Assembly: GCA_900542165.1 (NCBI GenBank)
Contig: UQMM01000006.1
Location: forward strand, 22,396-86,395
DNA: 64,000 nt
From: an uncultured Collinsella sp.
GTDB taxonomy: Bacteria; Actinomycetota; Coriobacteriia; Coriobacteriales; Coriobacteriaceae
Reading direction: 5' to 3'
The first letter of the stretch is position 1, and the number at the start of each line of letters is the position of its first letter. This document shows, one piece after another, positions 25,178 to 33,703 of the stretch. The position numbers were made by a program, and so were the translations under genes. The notes beneath the pieces were generated by a model. That model was given only the letters and a program-made list of their open reading frames with translations. It had not been told where the DNA came from and ran no database searches.

Positions 25178-25998
25178 AGCGGGCGATCCATCCCATAAAG
25201 GCAGATATGATGCGTTTGCACAGGATATTTCCGGCGAAGTTTGGTCTTGCGCTTATGCTGGCGTTCGGCCTTCTCTTCGGCATCTTTCTAAAAAACGGAA
25301 CAACGTTGCTCGCCTTTGGTAATAGCGTTTTTGGGGAGGATATTGGCTTCTGCTGGAATGTAATCGATCCTTCTGCACCCGATGAGTCCCTTGTGCGTAG
25401 CGCCTTTGCCGGCACATCTCTGCTTGTGCCGCTCATCGTTTGCCTGGTAATTCTACAGGAGCGTGGCTATGAAGAGGGCTGCCGAATTTCTTTGGCAAGA
25501 GGTCTCAACCGCTTTTATGGGGCTCTAGCCCATGCATTTTCGTCTGCTTTAATAATTGGCGCAGCATATAGTGCGCTTTGCCTTCTTCTTTTTGCAATAG
25601 CCATAATACGTGGAGGGCATAACTACTCGCACGACATGCTAGCTGTATTTTTGCCTGCAATGATAGTCAACGCCGTATTGGTGATATCGGTTGCGTTGGA
25701 GACGACGACCATCTATCGGATTACAAGCAGCGCCGTATTTAGCGGGGCTGTGGTAATAATCGGATTTGTCATGAGCTTGACGCTCTACGGAACTTACCTT
25801 CAGACGCCCATACCGTCCTTGCGATGGATCTTCTTTCTTCCGGGGCCGTACCTTGGAGTCGGATGTGCCCTTGGGTATAGCGATATGGGGCAGCTGACGC
25901 TTCTGGGATATGGCGCGGCAGCCAGCTGTCTATCGGTATTGATTTACGCTCTCGTGAGCTTTCGTGCTGGGGGTGTGCTCAATGGCTCGTCAGACTAG
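25174..25998 (+). CDS. ABC-2 transporter membrane subunit 1
   Basis: A 274-residue protein with about six hydrophobic helices and no ATPase motifs. It begins inside the stop of the ATPase gene (ATGA overlap), so translation is coupled. It has the long extracytoplasmic loop after helix 1 typical of ABC-2 permeases of lantibiotic-immunity type transporters. No sequence motif fixes a substrate. Confidence 0.8.
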   Translation: MKRAIHPIKADMMRLHRIFPAKFGLALMLAFGLLFGIFLKNGTTLLAFGNSVFGEDIGFCWNVIDPSAPDESLVRSAFAGTSLLVPLIVCLVILQERGYEEGCRISLARGLNRFYGALAHAFSSALIIGAAYSALCLLLFAIAIIRGGHNYSHDMLAVFLPAMIVNAVLVISVALETTTIYRITSSAVFSGAVVIIGFVMSLTLYGTYLQTPIPSLRWIFFLPGPYLGVGCALGYSDMGQLTLLGYGAAASCLSVLIYALVSFRAGGVLNGSSD

Positions 25999-26800
25999 AA
26001 GATTCCTTCATTCAGAATTGAAGCATGTGAGCAAATGGACGTACGCCTTAATCCTGGTAATTTATGCGTGCATGATGGTATTGCAGCTTAATTCTTTCCC
26101 GATGTGGTTCTGTAGCCTCCGTGAGAACAGTTTCTTGGGCTTTTTCCCAGACCCGACGCTTCGGCTATCGGCAGAGGATGCCCTTCTATTTGGTAATGCA
26201 GAGGTTTTTCGCGGTCTGCTGTTCAACGTAGCCCCGTTGGCTCATGCATTGTTCTTTCCGTTCATCGCGGCTTGCATTGTGCCGCGCTTTGTCAGTTCGG
26301 GCTTTATTGAGGAACCGTGGGGGTTGTCGGAGGCTCGGGGAGGGAAGCGTGTGTGCGCTATCGTTGCGCGAGTGGTGCTGTCTTCTTTCGCCCTTTTGGG
26401 CGCGTTTATCCTGTCGAGTGTCGTTTTGTACTGCCTTAACTGCGCGATCGTTTTAGATGCTCAACAGTATTTCAACCTGCATGTATTTTGCTATCGACTT
26501 GTTCTTGCTGCCGCTGCCTGCCTTGCATATGTGGTTTGTTGTGTAATCGTTGTTTCCTATTTTGGGTCCGGCTTCGGTCCGATTGGCATGCTGATGCTTG
26601 TCAACGTCGTAGCGATCTACATGCAGCTCGGGGCCAATTCCATGCTTCCGCTTCCGTCCTCGATGCTCATGTGGATTTGCGGCGTGACCCCGTTGGGGAA
26701 TGGTCAATGCATCTCGATTTTAATTGACTGCCTAATCAACGTAGCAAGCGTTTTTACCATTTGCTTTACCATAGACCGATTGCGGTCGAGATTTCTTTGA
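25982..26800 (+). CDS. ABC-2 transporter membrane subunit 2
   Basis: A 272-residue protein with about six hydrophobic helices and a basic N-terminus (MARQTRRFLHSELKH). The start at 25982 lies within the end of the preceding gene (17-base overlap) behind GGGGGTG. Size and order (ATPase, permease, permease) match bacteriocin-immunity or small-peptide exporters. It ends about 40 bp before a poly-G terminator hairpin. Confidence 0.8.
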   Translation: MARQTRRFLHSELKHVSKWTYALILVIYACMMVLQLNSFPMWFCSLRENSFLGFFPDPTLRLSAEDALLFGNAEVFRGLLFNVAPLAHALFFPFIAACIVPRFVSSGFIEEPWGLSEARGGKRVCAIVARVVLSSFALLGAFILSSVVLYCLNCAIVLDAQQYFNLHVFCYRLVLAAAACLAYVVCCVIVVSYFGSGFGPIGMLMLVNVVAIYMQLGANSMLPLPSSMLMWICGVTPLGNGQCISILIDCLINVASVFTICFTIDRLRSRFL

Positions 26801-26839
26801 TTGTTTGTGAGGGATAATCATATCGAGCATGCCAAATAC

Positions 26840-26882
26840 AGGGGGGGGGCGGGCACCGTGGCTGGTGTCCGCCCCCCCCTGG
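26840..26882. terminator. Poly-G/poly-C hairpin between convergent genes
   Basis: CAGGGGGGGGGCGGGCACC faces GGTGTCCGCCCCCCCCTGG with a 6-base loop, giving a stem of about 18 bp with one wobble. Nine Gs (26841-26849) and eight Cs form the stem base. It is placed between the convergent ABC-2 operon and the glutamine-amidotransferase-like gene, so it may serve both strands. Confidence 0.75.
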
Positions 26883-26914
26883 CTTAGGAGGCTTTACCCT
26901 GAGTGATTCGCGAG

Positions 26915-27724
26915 CTAGCGGGCCTGCTTTACCTTGGCCGCCGCCTCGACAAACGACTTCCACAGGTTAAAGTCGGTCTCGAGCGTCTTCCACGTGTACT
27001 CAGGGTGCCATTGCACGCCTAGGCAGAAGGGTTGCCCCTCGACCTCGATGCACTCGGGAACGCCGTCGGTTGCCTTGGCGACCAAGCGCGTGCTCTTACC
27101 CAGACGGTCGACGCAGCAGTGGTGTGCGGAGTTGGTCTGGATCAGCCTGTGCCCGCCAACCGCGCGCTCCAGCAGCGAGCCCGGCATGACCTCGACAGGG
27201 TGCACGGGGTCGTTGAGCACGTGAGTGTGGCGCCACTGCGTGCGGCCCTCGCGAGCGCCCAGGCTCGGCACGTCCATGCACAGGGTGCCGCCAGTGGCGA
27301 CGTTGAGCAGCTGCGTGCCGCGGCAGGTGGTAAAGAGCGGCTTTTTGGCGCGGAGCACCTCGTCGACCAGCTTAAACTCAAAACTATCGCGGATCTCGCA
27401 GCAGAGGGTGGGGTCGTAGGGTCGATCATCGCCCCAACGTTTGGGATTGACATCGGGGCCGCCGGGAATAGCGATACCGTCGGCGATTTCCACGTAATGA
27501 CGAATGACCTCAATGTCCTCGGTGATGGACATCTGCAGCGGCAGGCCGCCGGCGGCAAGGATGGCATCGACAAAGACGCTTGCGATTTCCTCGTTGGGGG
27601 AGAGCGTCTCGCTTAAAAACGGCTTTGCCTCTTCCCAACGCGGCGCCACCAGGATGAGCGGACGGTCGGCGGGGGCAACGTCGACGTGCGGGGTATAGGA
27701 CGATGAGGTGCGGGTTCCGATCAT
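26915..27724 (-). CDS. Class I glutamine amidotransferase-like hydrolase (gamma-glutamyl-GABA hydrolase type)
   Basis: A 269-residue cytoplasmic protein of the peptidase C26 family (PF07722). The nucleophile is the Cys in FTTCRGTQLLNVA, near residue 138. The His and Glu of the triad lie in LGVQWHPEY near residue 237. The GGPDVNPKRWGD segment is characteristic of PuuD-like enzymes, which hydrolyse gamma-glutamyl amides. No other polyamine-degradation gene is near, so the substrate remains open. It sits just downstream of an amino-acid ABC importer on the same strand (about 90 bp apart). Confidence 0.88.
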   Translation of the reverse strand: MIGTRTSSSYTPHVDVAPADRPLILVAPRWEEAKPFLSETLSPNEEIASVFVDAILAAGGLPLQMSITEDIEVIRHYVEIADGIAIPGGPDVNPKRWGDDRPYDPTLCCEIRDSFEFKLVDEVLRAKKPLFTTCRGTQLLNVATGGTLCMDVPSLGAREGRTQWRHTHVLNDPVHPVEVMPGSLLERAVGGHRLIQTNSAHHCCVDRLGKSTRLVAKATDGVPECIEVEGQPFCLGVQWHPEYTWKTLETDFNLWKSFVEAAAKVKQAR

Positions 27725-27811
27725 AGGTGCTGCTTTCGAATTTAAAGGTGACAGGGCGCATGAGAGACGTGGGACAACACTTCCGTTGGATTTGTCCCAC
27801 GGGGTGGCTGG

Positions 27812-28576
27812 TTAGTGGCCCTTAATGGAGTTGAGGAAGTCCTGGGCGCGCTTGGTCTGGGGGTGGTCGAAGAACTCGTCGGGCGTGCCGGTTTCCACGA
27901 TCTGACCATCGGCCATAAAGACGACGCGGTCGGCCACGCGGCGGGCAAAGTTCATCTCATGCGTGATGACGATCATCGTCATGCCCTGCTGTGCCAGACG
28001 GACCATGACCTCGAGCACCTCGTTGATCATTTCGGGATCAAGAGCGCTCGTGGGCTCGTCAAAAAGCATGGCCTTGGGCTGCATGGCAAGCGAGCGGGCG
28101 ATGGCTACGCGCTGCTGCTGGCCGCCCGAGAGCTGCGCGGGCACCTTATCGGCCTGCTCGGCAACGCCCACGCGGCCCAGCAGGTCCATGGCGCGCTCGC
28201 GGGCCTCGTCCTTGGAGACGCCCAGCACATCGACCGGTCCCAGCATGACGTTCTGCAGTACGGTCATATGTGCGAACAGGTTGAACTGCTGAAACACCAT
28301 GCCCAGCTCGGCACGCATGCGGGCAAGATCCTTGCCTTCTTGCGGCAGGGGCTCGCCCTCGATGAGAATCTCGCCCGAGTCGATGGTTTCCAGACGGTTG
28401 ATAGTGCGGCACATGGTCGACTTGCCCGAGCCCGAGGGCCCGATCACAACGACGACCTCGCCGCGGTCGACCGAGAGATTGATGTCGTTGAGGACGTGTA
28501 GATCGCCATAGTACTTATCAACGTGTCTGAGCTCGATCAGCGGCTGATTGCCGGTGGAAGAGGTGCTCTGTGCCAT
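27812..28576 (-). CDS. Polar amino-acid ABC transporter ATP-binding protein
   Basis: A 254-residue GlnQ-type ATPase energising uptake. Walker A GPSGSGKST (near 46), Q-loop FQQFNLFAHMTVLQNVMLGP, signature LSGGQQQR, Walker B MLFDEPTSALDP and H-loop ITHEM are all intact and typical of glutamine/glutamate-family importers. It is the last gene of the minus-strand operon of substrate-binding protein, two permeases and this ATPase. Confidence 0.93.
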   Translation of the reverse strand: MAQSTSSTGNQPLIELRHVDKYYGDLHVLNDINLSVDRGEVVVVIGPSGSGKSTMCRTINRLETIDSGEILIEGEPLPQEGKDLARMRAELGMVFQQFNLFAHMTVLQNVMLGPVDVLGVSKDEARERAMDLLGRVGVAEQADKVPAQLSGGQQQRVAIARSLAMQPKAMLFDEPTSALDPEMINEVLEVMVRLAQQGMTMIVITHEMNFARRVADRVVFMADGQIVETGTPDEFFDHPQTKRAQDFLNSIKGH

Positions 28577-28612
28577 GGTGCTCGGCTCCTTATGACTCGA
28601 AATGGCAAAGCG

Positions 28613-29446
28613 TTAGCGGATGATGGTCGCGCCGGTCTTGTGCGAAACGTAGACAGCGGCCTTGTTGATCGCGACGTTGATGAGGATGTAGATGACCGCG
28701 ATAACCAGGTAGACCGACACGAGGGCGTCGTAGTTGGTAATGAGCACACGGGCATTTTGCATGAGGTCGGGGTAGCTCACCACATAGGCGACGGTGGTGT
28801 CTTTGACTACGACCACAAGCTGTGAAATCAAGGACGGAATGATAAACCGAATAGCCTGCGGCAACACGATTTTAAAGGTGATTTTAGCCTTGGAGAGACC
28901 GAGTGCCTGGGCGGCCTCGACCTGACCGCGCGGCACGGCGTTGACGCCGGCACGGAAGATCTCGGCCAGTACGCCAGCTGCGGCGAGCGCGACGGGAAGC
29001 GTGAGCATCCAAAACGACGGTAGCGCGATCTTGTACTGGGGCAGCACCAAAAAGAAGAAGTAGATGAACAGCAGACTCGGCACACCGCGGAAGAAATCGG
29101 TGAGCACGCGGCAGACCAGCTGTAGCGGCTTGATGCCGCTGGTGCGGCCGAGCATAAGGGCTAAGCCCAGTACCAGCGCAATGACACCGGCGGTGAGTGC
29201 GACTTTAACGGTGCCCTCAAAGCCGGCAAGCAGGAACTTCCAGGTGGTGAGGTGCGTAAAGAAATGCCAATAGTGGACCGAAAGCTGGCCGGTCACATAA
29301 AAGCGCTGCAGTACCAGGACGACGAGTGTGGCGACGGCAACAAGCGAGATGGCGGTGCCGATGCGAATCTTGGCGCGCATCTTGGGGCCGGGAGCCTCGT
29401 AGAGCGCATCGCGCATGGTGAGCGCAGGGGAGGAGTGCTTGCTCAT
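28613..29446 (-). CDS. Amino-acid ABC transporter permease 2
   Basis: A 277-residue HisM/GlnP-type membrane subunit. The N-terminal ~45 residues are cytoplasmic with one helix, and the conserved EAA loop region is EIFRAGVNAVPRGQVEAAQALGLSKAKITFKIVLPQA (near 170). It overlaps the upstream permease by 4 bases, so the pair is translationally coupled and most likely heterodimeric. Confidence 0.92.
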   Translation of the reverse strand: MSKHSSPALTMRDALYEAPGPKMRAKIRIGTAISLVAVATLVVLVLQRFYVTGQLSVHYWHFFTHLTTWKFLLAGFEGTVKVALTAGVIALVLGLALMLGRTSGIKPLQLVCRVLTDFFRGVPSLLFIYFFFLVLPQYKIALPSFWMLTLPVALAAAGVLAEIFRAGVNAVPRGQVEAAQALGLSKAKITFKIVLPQAIRFIIPSLISQLVVVVKDTTVAYVVSYPDLMQNARVLITNYDALVSVYLVIAVIYILINVAINKAAVYVSHKTGATIIR

Positions 29447-30102
29447 CGGAGGATCCTCACCTTCTTGTCGATGTAGTTGCCAATGTGGCTCACCACAAAG
29501 GCCGTGCCCAGGTAGCCGAGCGCCGAGATAAAGAACGCGGCGACGCCGCCGAGCGAGCGGGTATTGATGTAGCTCACCACGCCGGTGAGCTCTTGCGGTT
29601 TAAGCGGCACCTGACTGCCGAGCGCGGTGGTGAGCATGACGGCGATAAAGAGGTTCGTCATGGGCAATACGCTTGAGCGCAGCGCCTGCGGAATCACGAT
29701 CTTGGCGAGGATACGGCTGAAGCTCATGCCGAGCGAGCGGGCGGCTTCGACCTGGCCGACGCCGACGGTGTTGATGCCGCTCATAAAGTTTTCGGAGCCA
29801 AAGGCCGAGCCCAAAAGGACCGTAGCGACGATAACGCAGGTGCGATAGGGCAGGACGACCTTGAGCGGCGGCAGCGCGTAGACGACGATGATGAGCAGCG
29901 CGATGCCGGGGATGTTACGGAAGACCTGGACATACAGGTCGCCAAAGACGCGCAGCGGCTTGAGCGGCGACACACGCATCACGGTGACGGCGACGGCCAG
30001 CACCATGGCGATGGCAAACGACTCAAGCGTCATGCCCCAGGTTGCTAGCAGCGCGTCGATATAGTTCTGGCCATAGAGCGACCAGAGTTCGGAGAGACTC
30101 AT
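29443..30102 (-). CDS. Amino-acid ABC transporter permease 1
   Basis: A 219-residue HisQ/GluC-type membrane subunit with about five helices. The EAA loop reads NFMSGINTVGVGQVEAARSLGMSFSRILAKIVIPQA (near 115), in which GVGQVEAARSLG is the family hallmark. It lies after the substrate-binding-protein gene across a hairpin-containing gap, and four bases overlap the second permease. Confidence 0.92.
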   Translation of the reverse strand: MSLSELWSLYGQNYIDALLATWGMTLESFAIAMVLAVAVTVMRVSPLKPLRVFGDLYVQVFRNIPGIALLIIVVYALPPLKVVLPYRTCVIVATVLLGSAFGSENFMSGINTVGVGQVEAARSLGMSFSRILAKIVIPQALRSSVLPMTNLFIAVMLTTALGSQVPLKPQELTGVVSYINTRSLGGVAAFFISALGYLGTAFVVSHIGNYIDKKVRILR

Positions 30103-30126
30103 GCGGACCTCCCGCCGATAAGGAAA

Positions 30127-30152
30127 GGGGCTCCCGTGTGTACGGAAGCCCC
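30127..30152 (-). terminator. Intercistronic hairpin between the binding-protein and permease genes
   Basis: GGGGCTCCCGT (30127-30137) pairs with ACGGAAGCCCC (30142-30152) with small bulges. Such hairpins after the binding-protein gene partly stop or stabilise the mRNA so that more binding protein than permease is made. Confidence 0.7.
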
Positions 30153-30240
30153 GACAACTCAGATTGGAAACAGTTTATCGCAATAAAGTGCATCGTGCGT
30201 TTCCATATGGTTTCGTTGCGGCCGTTACCAGGCTCGCTGC

Positions 30241-31236
30241 CTAGGCGCCGATCTCGGGCAGCTCGGGAACATTGGTGTCGCCCGTACGGTCGCCGATGCA
30301 GATCTGCCACAGCTCGGTCCAGGTGCCGTCGTCCTCGATCTTCTTAAGGAAGTCGTTGACAAAGGCGACGCCGTCGGAATCGAGCGGCAGACCGATGCCA
30401 TAGGGCTCCTTGCTGCCGAAGGGCTTGCCGGCGATCTTGTACTTACCGGGCTCGCGGACCAGGGCGCTCTGCTGCATGTTGTTATCGATGACGTAGGCGT
30501 CAACGCGGCCCTGCTGGAGTGCCTGGCGGGCCTCCTCGTCGGTCTTGAACTCCTGCTGGCTGGCCTTGGGGGCGAACTCCTCCAGGATGGCGGGGCCGTT
30601 GGAGCCGGACTGGACGGCGACGTTCTTGTCGGCCAGGTCGTCGACGCTCTTGATGTCGTCGTTATCGGCGAGCACCAGGATGGCCTGCTGCGTGTAGTAA
30701 TAGGGACCGGCAAAGGAGACAAGCTTCTTGCGCTCGTCAGTGATGGTGTAGGTGGCAAAGACGGCGTCGACCTGGCCGTTCTGCAAGACGGACTCGCGCG
30801 TGTCCGAGGTCACCTGGGTGATCTCGACCTTGTTCTCGCCCAGGATGTAGTTGGACAGGAGCTGTGCGATACCGGCGTCGAAGCCGCGGGTCTGACCGTC
30901 TTTCTCGTTGAGGAGGGAGAAGAGCGTGGAAGTCTGAACGCCACCGATCTTAAAGACGCCGGCGTCCTTAACGGCCGTGGCCCAGGTGCTGGCGGCGATG
31001 GCGTCGTCATCGGCCTTGGGGCCGTTGTCGACGAGCTTGTCGAATGCCTTAGCGTCGAGCGTGGTGGAAGCCTCGGTATCCTCGGAGCTCTTGGAAGAGC
31101 CGGCGGCGGAACCCTTGTCGGCCTCGGCGCTGGTGTCGGAGCAGCCGGCAAGACCAAGGCCGGCGACGGTTGCGAAGGTAGCGGCGACAAAGCCGCGGCG
31201 GTCGAGAACGACCTGCTGGGAGAGGTTCTTGCTCAT
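30241..31236 (-). CDS. Amino-acid-binding lipoprotein of the ABC importer
   Basis: A 331-residue extracellular binding protein (PF00497). The N-terminus has DRRGFVAATFATVAGLGLAGC: a twin-arginine pair, a hydrophobic core and a lipobox with the Cys near residue 32, so it is probably a lipoprotein exported by Tat. A Ser/Ala/Asp-rich linker follows to about residue 60. The binding domain shows FDAGIAQLLSNYI, DAVFATYTITDERKKLVSFAGPYYYTQQAILV and PYGIGLPLD, close to glutamate/glutamine-binding GluB types. A consensus promoter lies 45-75 bp upstream. Confidence 0.92.
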   Translation of the reverse strand: MSKNLSQQVVLDRRGFVAATFATVAGLGLAGCSDTSAEADKGSAAGSSKSSEDTEASTTLDAKAFDKLVDNGPKADDDAIAASTWATAVKDAGVFKIGGVQTSTLFSLLNEKDGQTRGFDAGIAQLLSNYILGENKVEITQVTSDTRESVLQNGQVDAVFATYTITDERKKLVSFAGPYYYTQQAILVLADNDDIKSVDDLADKNVAVQSGSNGPAILEEFAPKASQQEFKTDEEARQALQQGRVDAYVIDNNMQQSALVREPGKYKIAGKPFGSKEPYGIGLPLDSDGVAFVNDFLKKIEDDGTWTELWQICIGDRTGDTNVPELPEIGA

Positions 31237-31279
31237 GGTAGAACACCTTTCTCAATAAAATCCCTAGCGGTTGAGTAGA

Positions 31280-31309
31280 GTTATACCCTATCGCGCTCAA
31301 ATGGGTCAA
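31280..31309 (-). promoter_or_regulatory. Sigma-A-type promoter of the amino-acid importer operon
   Basis: On the minus strand TTGACC (31304-31309) and TATAAC (31280-31285) are 18 bases apart and lie about 45 bp before the binding-protein start codon. They match the -35 and -10 consensus well. Confidence 0.75.
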
Positions 31310-31352
31310 CACGAAATAACTCAGAAACATACTTACCTTATGGGTAATTCTA

Positions 31353-31370
31353 CCTACCAAAAAGGGACAG
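31353..31370 (+). repeat. Truncated R1 repeat joined to an R3-like end
   Basis: CTACCAAAAAGGGACAGG matches the left half and core of R1, but the right half is replaced by AACCTTTGTGGTGGTT, which is the right arm of the R3 palindrome at 56495-56525. The result no longer forms a stem. It looks like a hybrid or recombined copy. Confidence 0.65.
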
Positions 31371-31420
31371 GAACCTTTGTGGTGGTTCTGGCCGATGCGG
31401 TGGCATGCCTTGCTGCTTTG

Positions 31421-31636
31421 TCTCAATCTGTAACATCTGCAGCCGTTTTTGCCGAGTAACTGTTACAGATCGAGATTTTCTCTTCAGGGGAATTCGAATG
31501 TCTCGATCTGTAACATCTGGATGGCTAAAAGGTCTCTATCTGTTACAGATTGAGACAAAGGTCAGGGACTAAGACGTCTTGTCTAGATCTGTAACAGTTA
31601 GACGGGAATTCGGGCCATAGATGTTACGGATCGAGA
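31421..31636. repeat. Array of six 15-bp repeats in strictly alternating orientation, 40-bp period
   Basis: The unit TCTCGATCTGTAACA or a one-base variant occurs at 31421, 31501 and 31582 on plus, and as its reverse complement at 31461, 31541 and 31622. The gaps are 25, 25, 25, 26 and 25 bases, and their sequences are not similar. Any two neighbours can form a 15-bp stem with a 25-base loop. No gene lies in 31310-31654. The array sits between the importer promoter and the dxs terminator. No cas gene is nearby and the unit is far shorter than a CRISPR repeat. Confidence 0.9.
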
Positions 31637-31654
31637 TATTCGCGCCGCGAAAAT

Positions 31655-31695
31655 AAAAACCTCCGCAGGGGGCGCTTCCCTTGCGGAGGTTTTTT
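31655..31695 (-). terminator. Terminator at the end of dxs (usable on both strands)
   Basis: AAAAACCTCCGCAGGG (31655-31670) pairs with CCCTTGCGGAGGTTTTT (31678-31694). Both flanks carry A or T runs, so it works in either direction. Its edge touches the dxs stop. Confidence 0.88.
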
Positions 31696-33475
31696 ACTCG
31701 TTGAGTAGCCTTACGGCTTCGGCGGCCATGTTCTCGACCGTCATGCCGTTCTGAGCGAGCAGTTCGTTGGGGTCGTAGCGGTCGGGGAAGCCCTTGGCGA
31801 TGCCGAAGGTGCGCGTGCGCACAGGTGTGCAGGCCAGATAGCACGCGACGCGCTCGCCCCAGCCGCCGTCCAAGACGCCGTCCTCGAGGGTGACGACGAC
31901 GCGATGCTCGGCGGCAAGGCTGTCGAGGAACTCGCGGTCGAGCTCGGTCGCAAAGCGCGGGTTGACGAGTGTGGCTTCGATGCCGTACTCGGCGGCCAAG
32001 CGGTTCGCCACGCGCTCGCCCAGCTCAAAGAAGTCGCCGAGTGCAAGCACGGCCACATCGCGGCCCTGACGCACGACGCTGTAGCGCGCGACGCCGTAAT
32101 CGGCGTCCTCGGCAGGTGCCAGATCGGGGCGGCTTACCAGGCCGATGCCCGGTACACGAATCGCCACGGGATGCTCGCGGTGGTCGAGCGACCAGCTCAG
32201 CATGGACAGATATTCCTCCATGCAGGCAGGTGCAAGGTAGCGCATGTTGGGAAGTCCGCCCAGCATGGAAATATCAAAGAACGAAAGGTGCGTCTCGGAC
32301 GTGGTGCCAAAGATTGACGCACCAAACACCAAAATGGTTGCGGGGGCGTCGTTGAGGCACAGGTCGTGCCACAGCTCGTCGTAGGCGCGCTGCAAAAACG
32401 TGCCGTACACACCAAAGACTGGCTTGGCGCCCGAGCGCGCAAGCGCGGTGGCAAAGGTCACGGCGTGCTCCTCGGCAATGCCCACATCGACGAACTGTTT
32501 GCCGGCGGCAGCGCGAAGCTCGGGTGTAAAGCCCATGATGTAGGGCGTGGCGGCCGTGATGCCCACGACCTGCGAATCGCGCTCGATGGCGGCGCTGAGC
32601 GCCTCGCCCGTAATGTCGGCATAGGTGCGCGGCGCAGGCTCGCTCGGATGGCCCGGGCAGAGCTTGCGTCCAGTTGCCATGTCAAACGGACCCACGTGAT
32701 GCCAGCGTTCGGGGTCGTTCTGGGCTGGCTCAAAGCCCTTGCCCTTGGCGGTGGAGACGTGCAGCACGATGGGATGATCGATACTGCGCAGTTCCTGCAG
32801 CGCGTCGACTAGGGCCAACACATCGTTACCGGCGTCCAGATAGCGGTAGTCGAGCCCCATCGCGCGGAAAATGTTGCGCTCACAGGCGCCGTTGCTGGCG
32901 CGCAGCTCGGCCAGATTGCGATACAGGCCGCCATGGTTCTCGGCGATGGACTGGTCGTTATCGTTGACGATGATGATCAGGTTGCTATCGAGTTCGGCGG
33001 CATTGTTAAAGCCCTCAAACGCCAGGCCGCCCGAAAGCGAGCCGTCGCCAATGATGGCGATGACGTTGTATGCATCGCCCGCCAGGTCACGAGCGTGCGC
33101 CAGGCCGCAGCCCAGGCTCACCGACGTGGAGGTGTGCCCCATGGCAAACAGGTCATGCTCGGACTCGTCGGGATTGGCAAAGCCAGAAGCCTCACCATAA
33201 CGCTCCGGATCGATATAAGTGTACGCGCGCCCCGTCAGCGCCTTGTGGGCGTAGGTCTGGTGCGAAACGTCAAAGACAATCTTGTCGATGGGGGAGTTAA
33301 ACACGCGATGAAGCGCAACCGTAAGCTCAACGACGCCCAGGTTGGGGGCAACGTGCCCGCCGACGGCGGCGGAGCTTTCGAGGATTGCCTGGCGGATCTC
33401 GCCGCAGAGCTGCGGGAGCTCGGCGCGATTAAGAGCCTTGACGTCCTCGGGCGTTGTCGTTTGCGTAAGCAGCAT
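31694..33475 (-). CDS. dxs: 1-deoxy-D-xylulose-5-phosphate synthase
   Basis: A thiamine-diphosphate enzyme that condenses pyruvate and glyceraldehyde 3-phosphate, entering the MEP isoprenoid pathway. DVSHQTYAHKALTGR (near 70) and the ThDP motif GDGSLSGGLAFEGFNNA, continuing to ND (near 143-170), are clear. The transketolase pyrimidine domain starts near 300, with DVGIAEEHAVTFATALA and its catalytic Glu. The 593 residues are slightly short of the usual 620-640. A GGAG lies 12 bases before the ATG, so the start is fairly but not fully certain. The gene is monocistronic. Confidence 0.9.
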   Translation of the reverse strand: MLLTQTTTPEDVKALNRAELPQLCGEIRQAILESSAAVGGHVAPNLGVVELTVALHRVFNSPIDKIVFDVSHQTYAHKALTGRAYTYIDPERYGEASGFANPDESEHDLFAMGHTSTSVSLGCGLAHARDLAGDAYNVIAIIGDGSLSGGLAFEGFNNAAELDSNLIIIVNDNDQSIAENHGGLYRNLAELRASNGACERNIFRAMGLDYRYLDAGNDVLALVDALQELRSIDHPIVLHVSTAKGKGFEPAQNDPERWHHVGPFDMATGRKLCPGHPSEPAPRTYADITGEALSAAIERDSQVVGITAATPYIMGFTPELRAAAGKQFVDVGIAEEHAVTFATALARSGAKPVFGVYGTFLQRAYDELWHDLCLNDAPATILVFGASIFGTTSETHLSFFDISMLGGLPNMRYLAPACMEEYLSMLSWSLDHREHPVAIRVPGIGLVSRPDLAPAEDADYGVARYSVVRQGRDVAVLALGDFFELGERVANRLAAEYGIEATLVNPRFATELDREFLDSLAAEHRVVVTLEDGVLDGGWGERVACYLACTPVRTRTFGIAKGFPDRYDPNELLAQNGMTVENMAAEAVRLLNE

Positions 33476-33703
33476 CGTTGTGGGTTACTCCATGCGAATC
33501 GAGCGCCGGCACTCCCTCGGCCGGCACAATTGCACAAGACAGTCTCGCACATTTTGGCGTTTGATATGTGACGGCGGCGCGGTAATTCGCCAACTGGTGG
33601 GGCAAAACGTTTTGTCCGATGCCATACTGATATGTTCCATGATGTTTTTATCGATTGTGCACAGGCCGTGGCTTGTCGCCGTGAGTCGCTGGAAGGAGGC
33701 AGC

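Noticed and set aside
31421..31636. CRISPR array
   Set aside because: Repeats are only 15 bp, alternate in orientation and no cas gene is near; kept as an unclassified repeat array instead.
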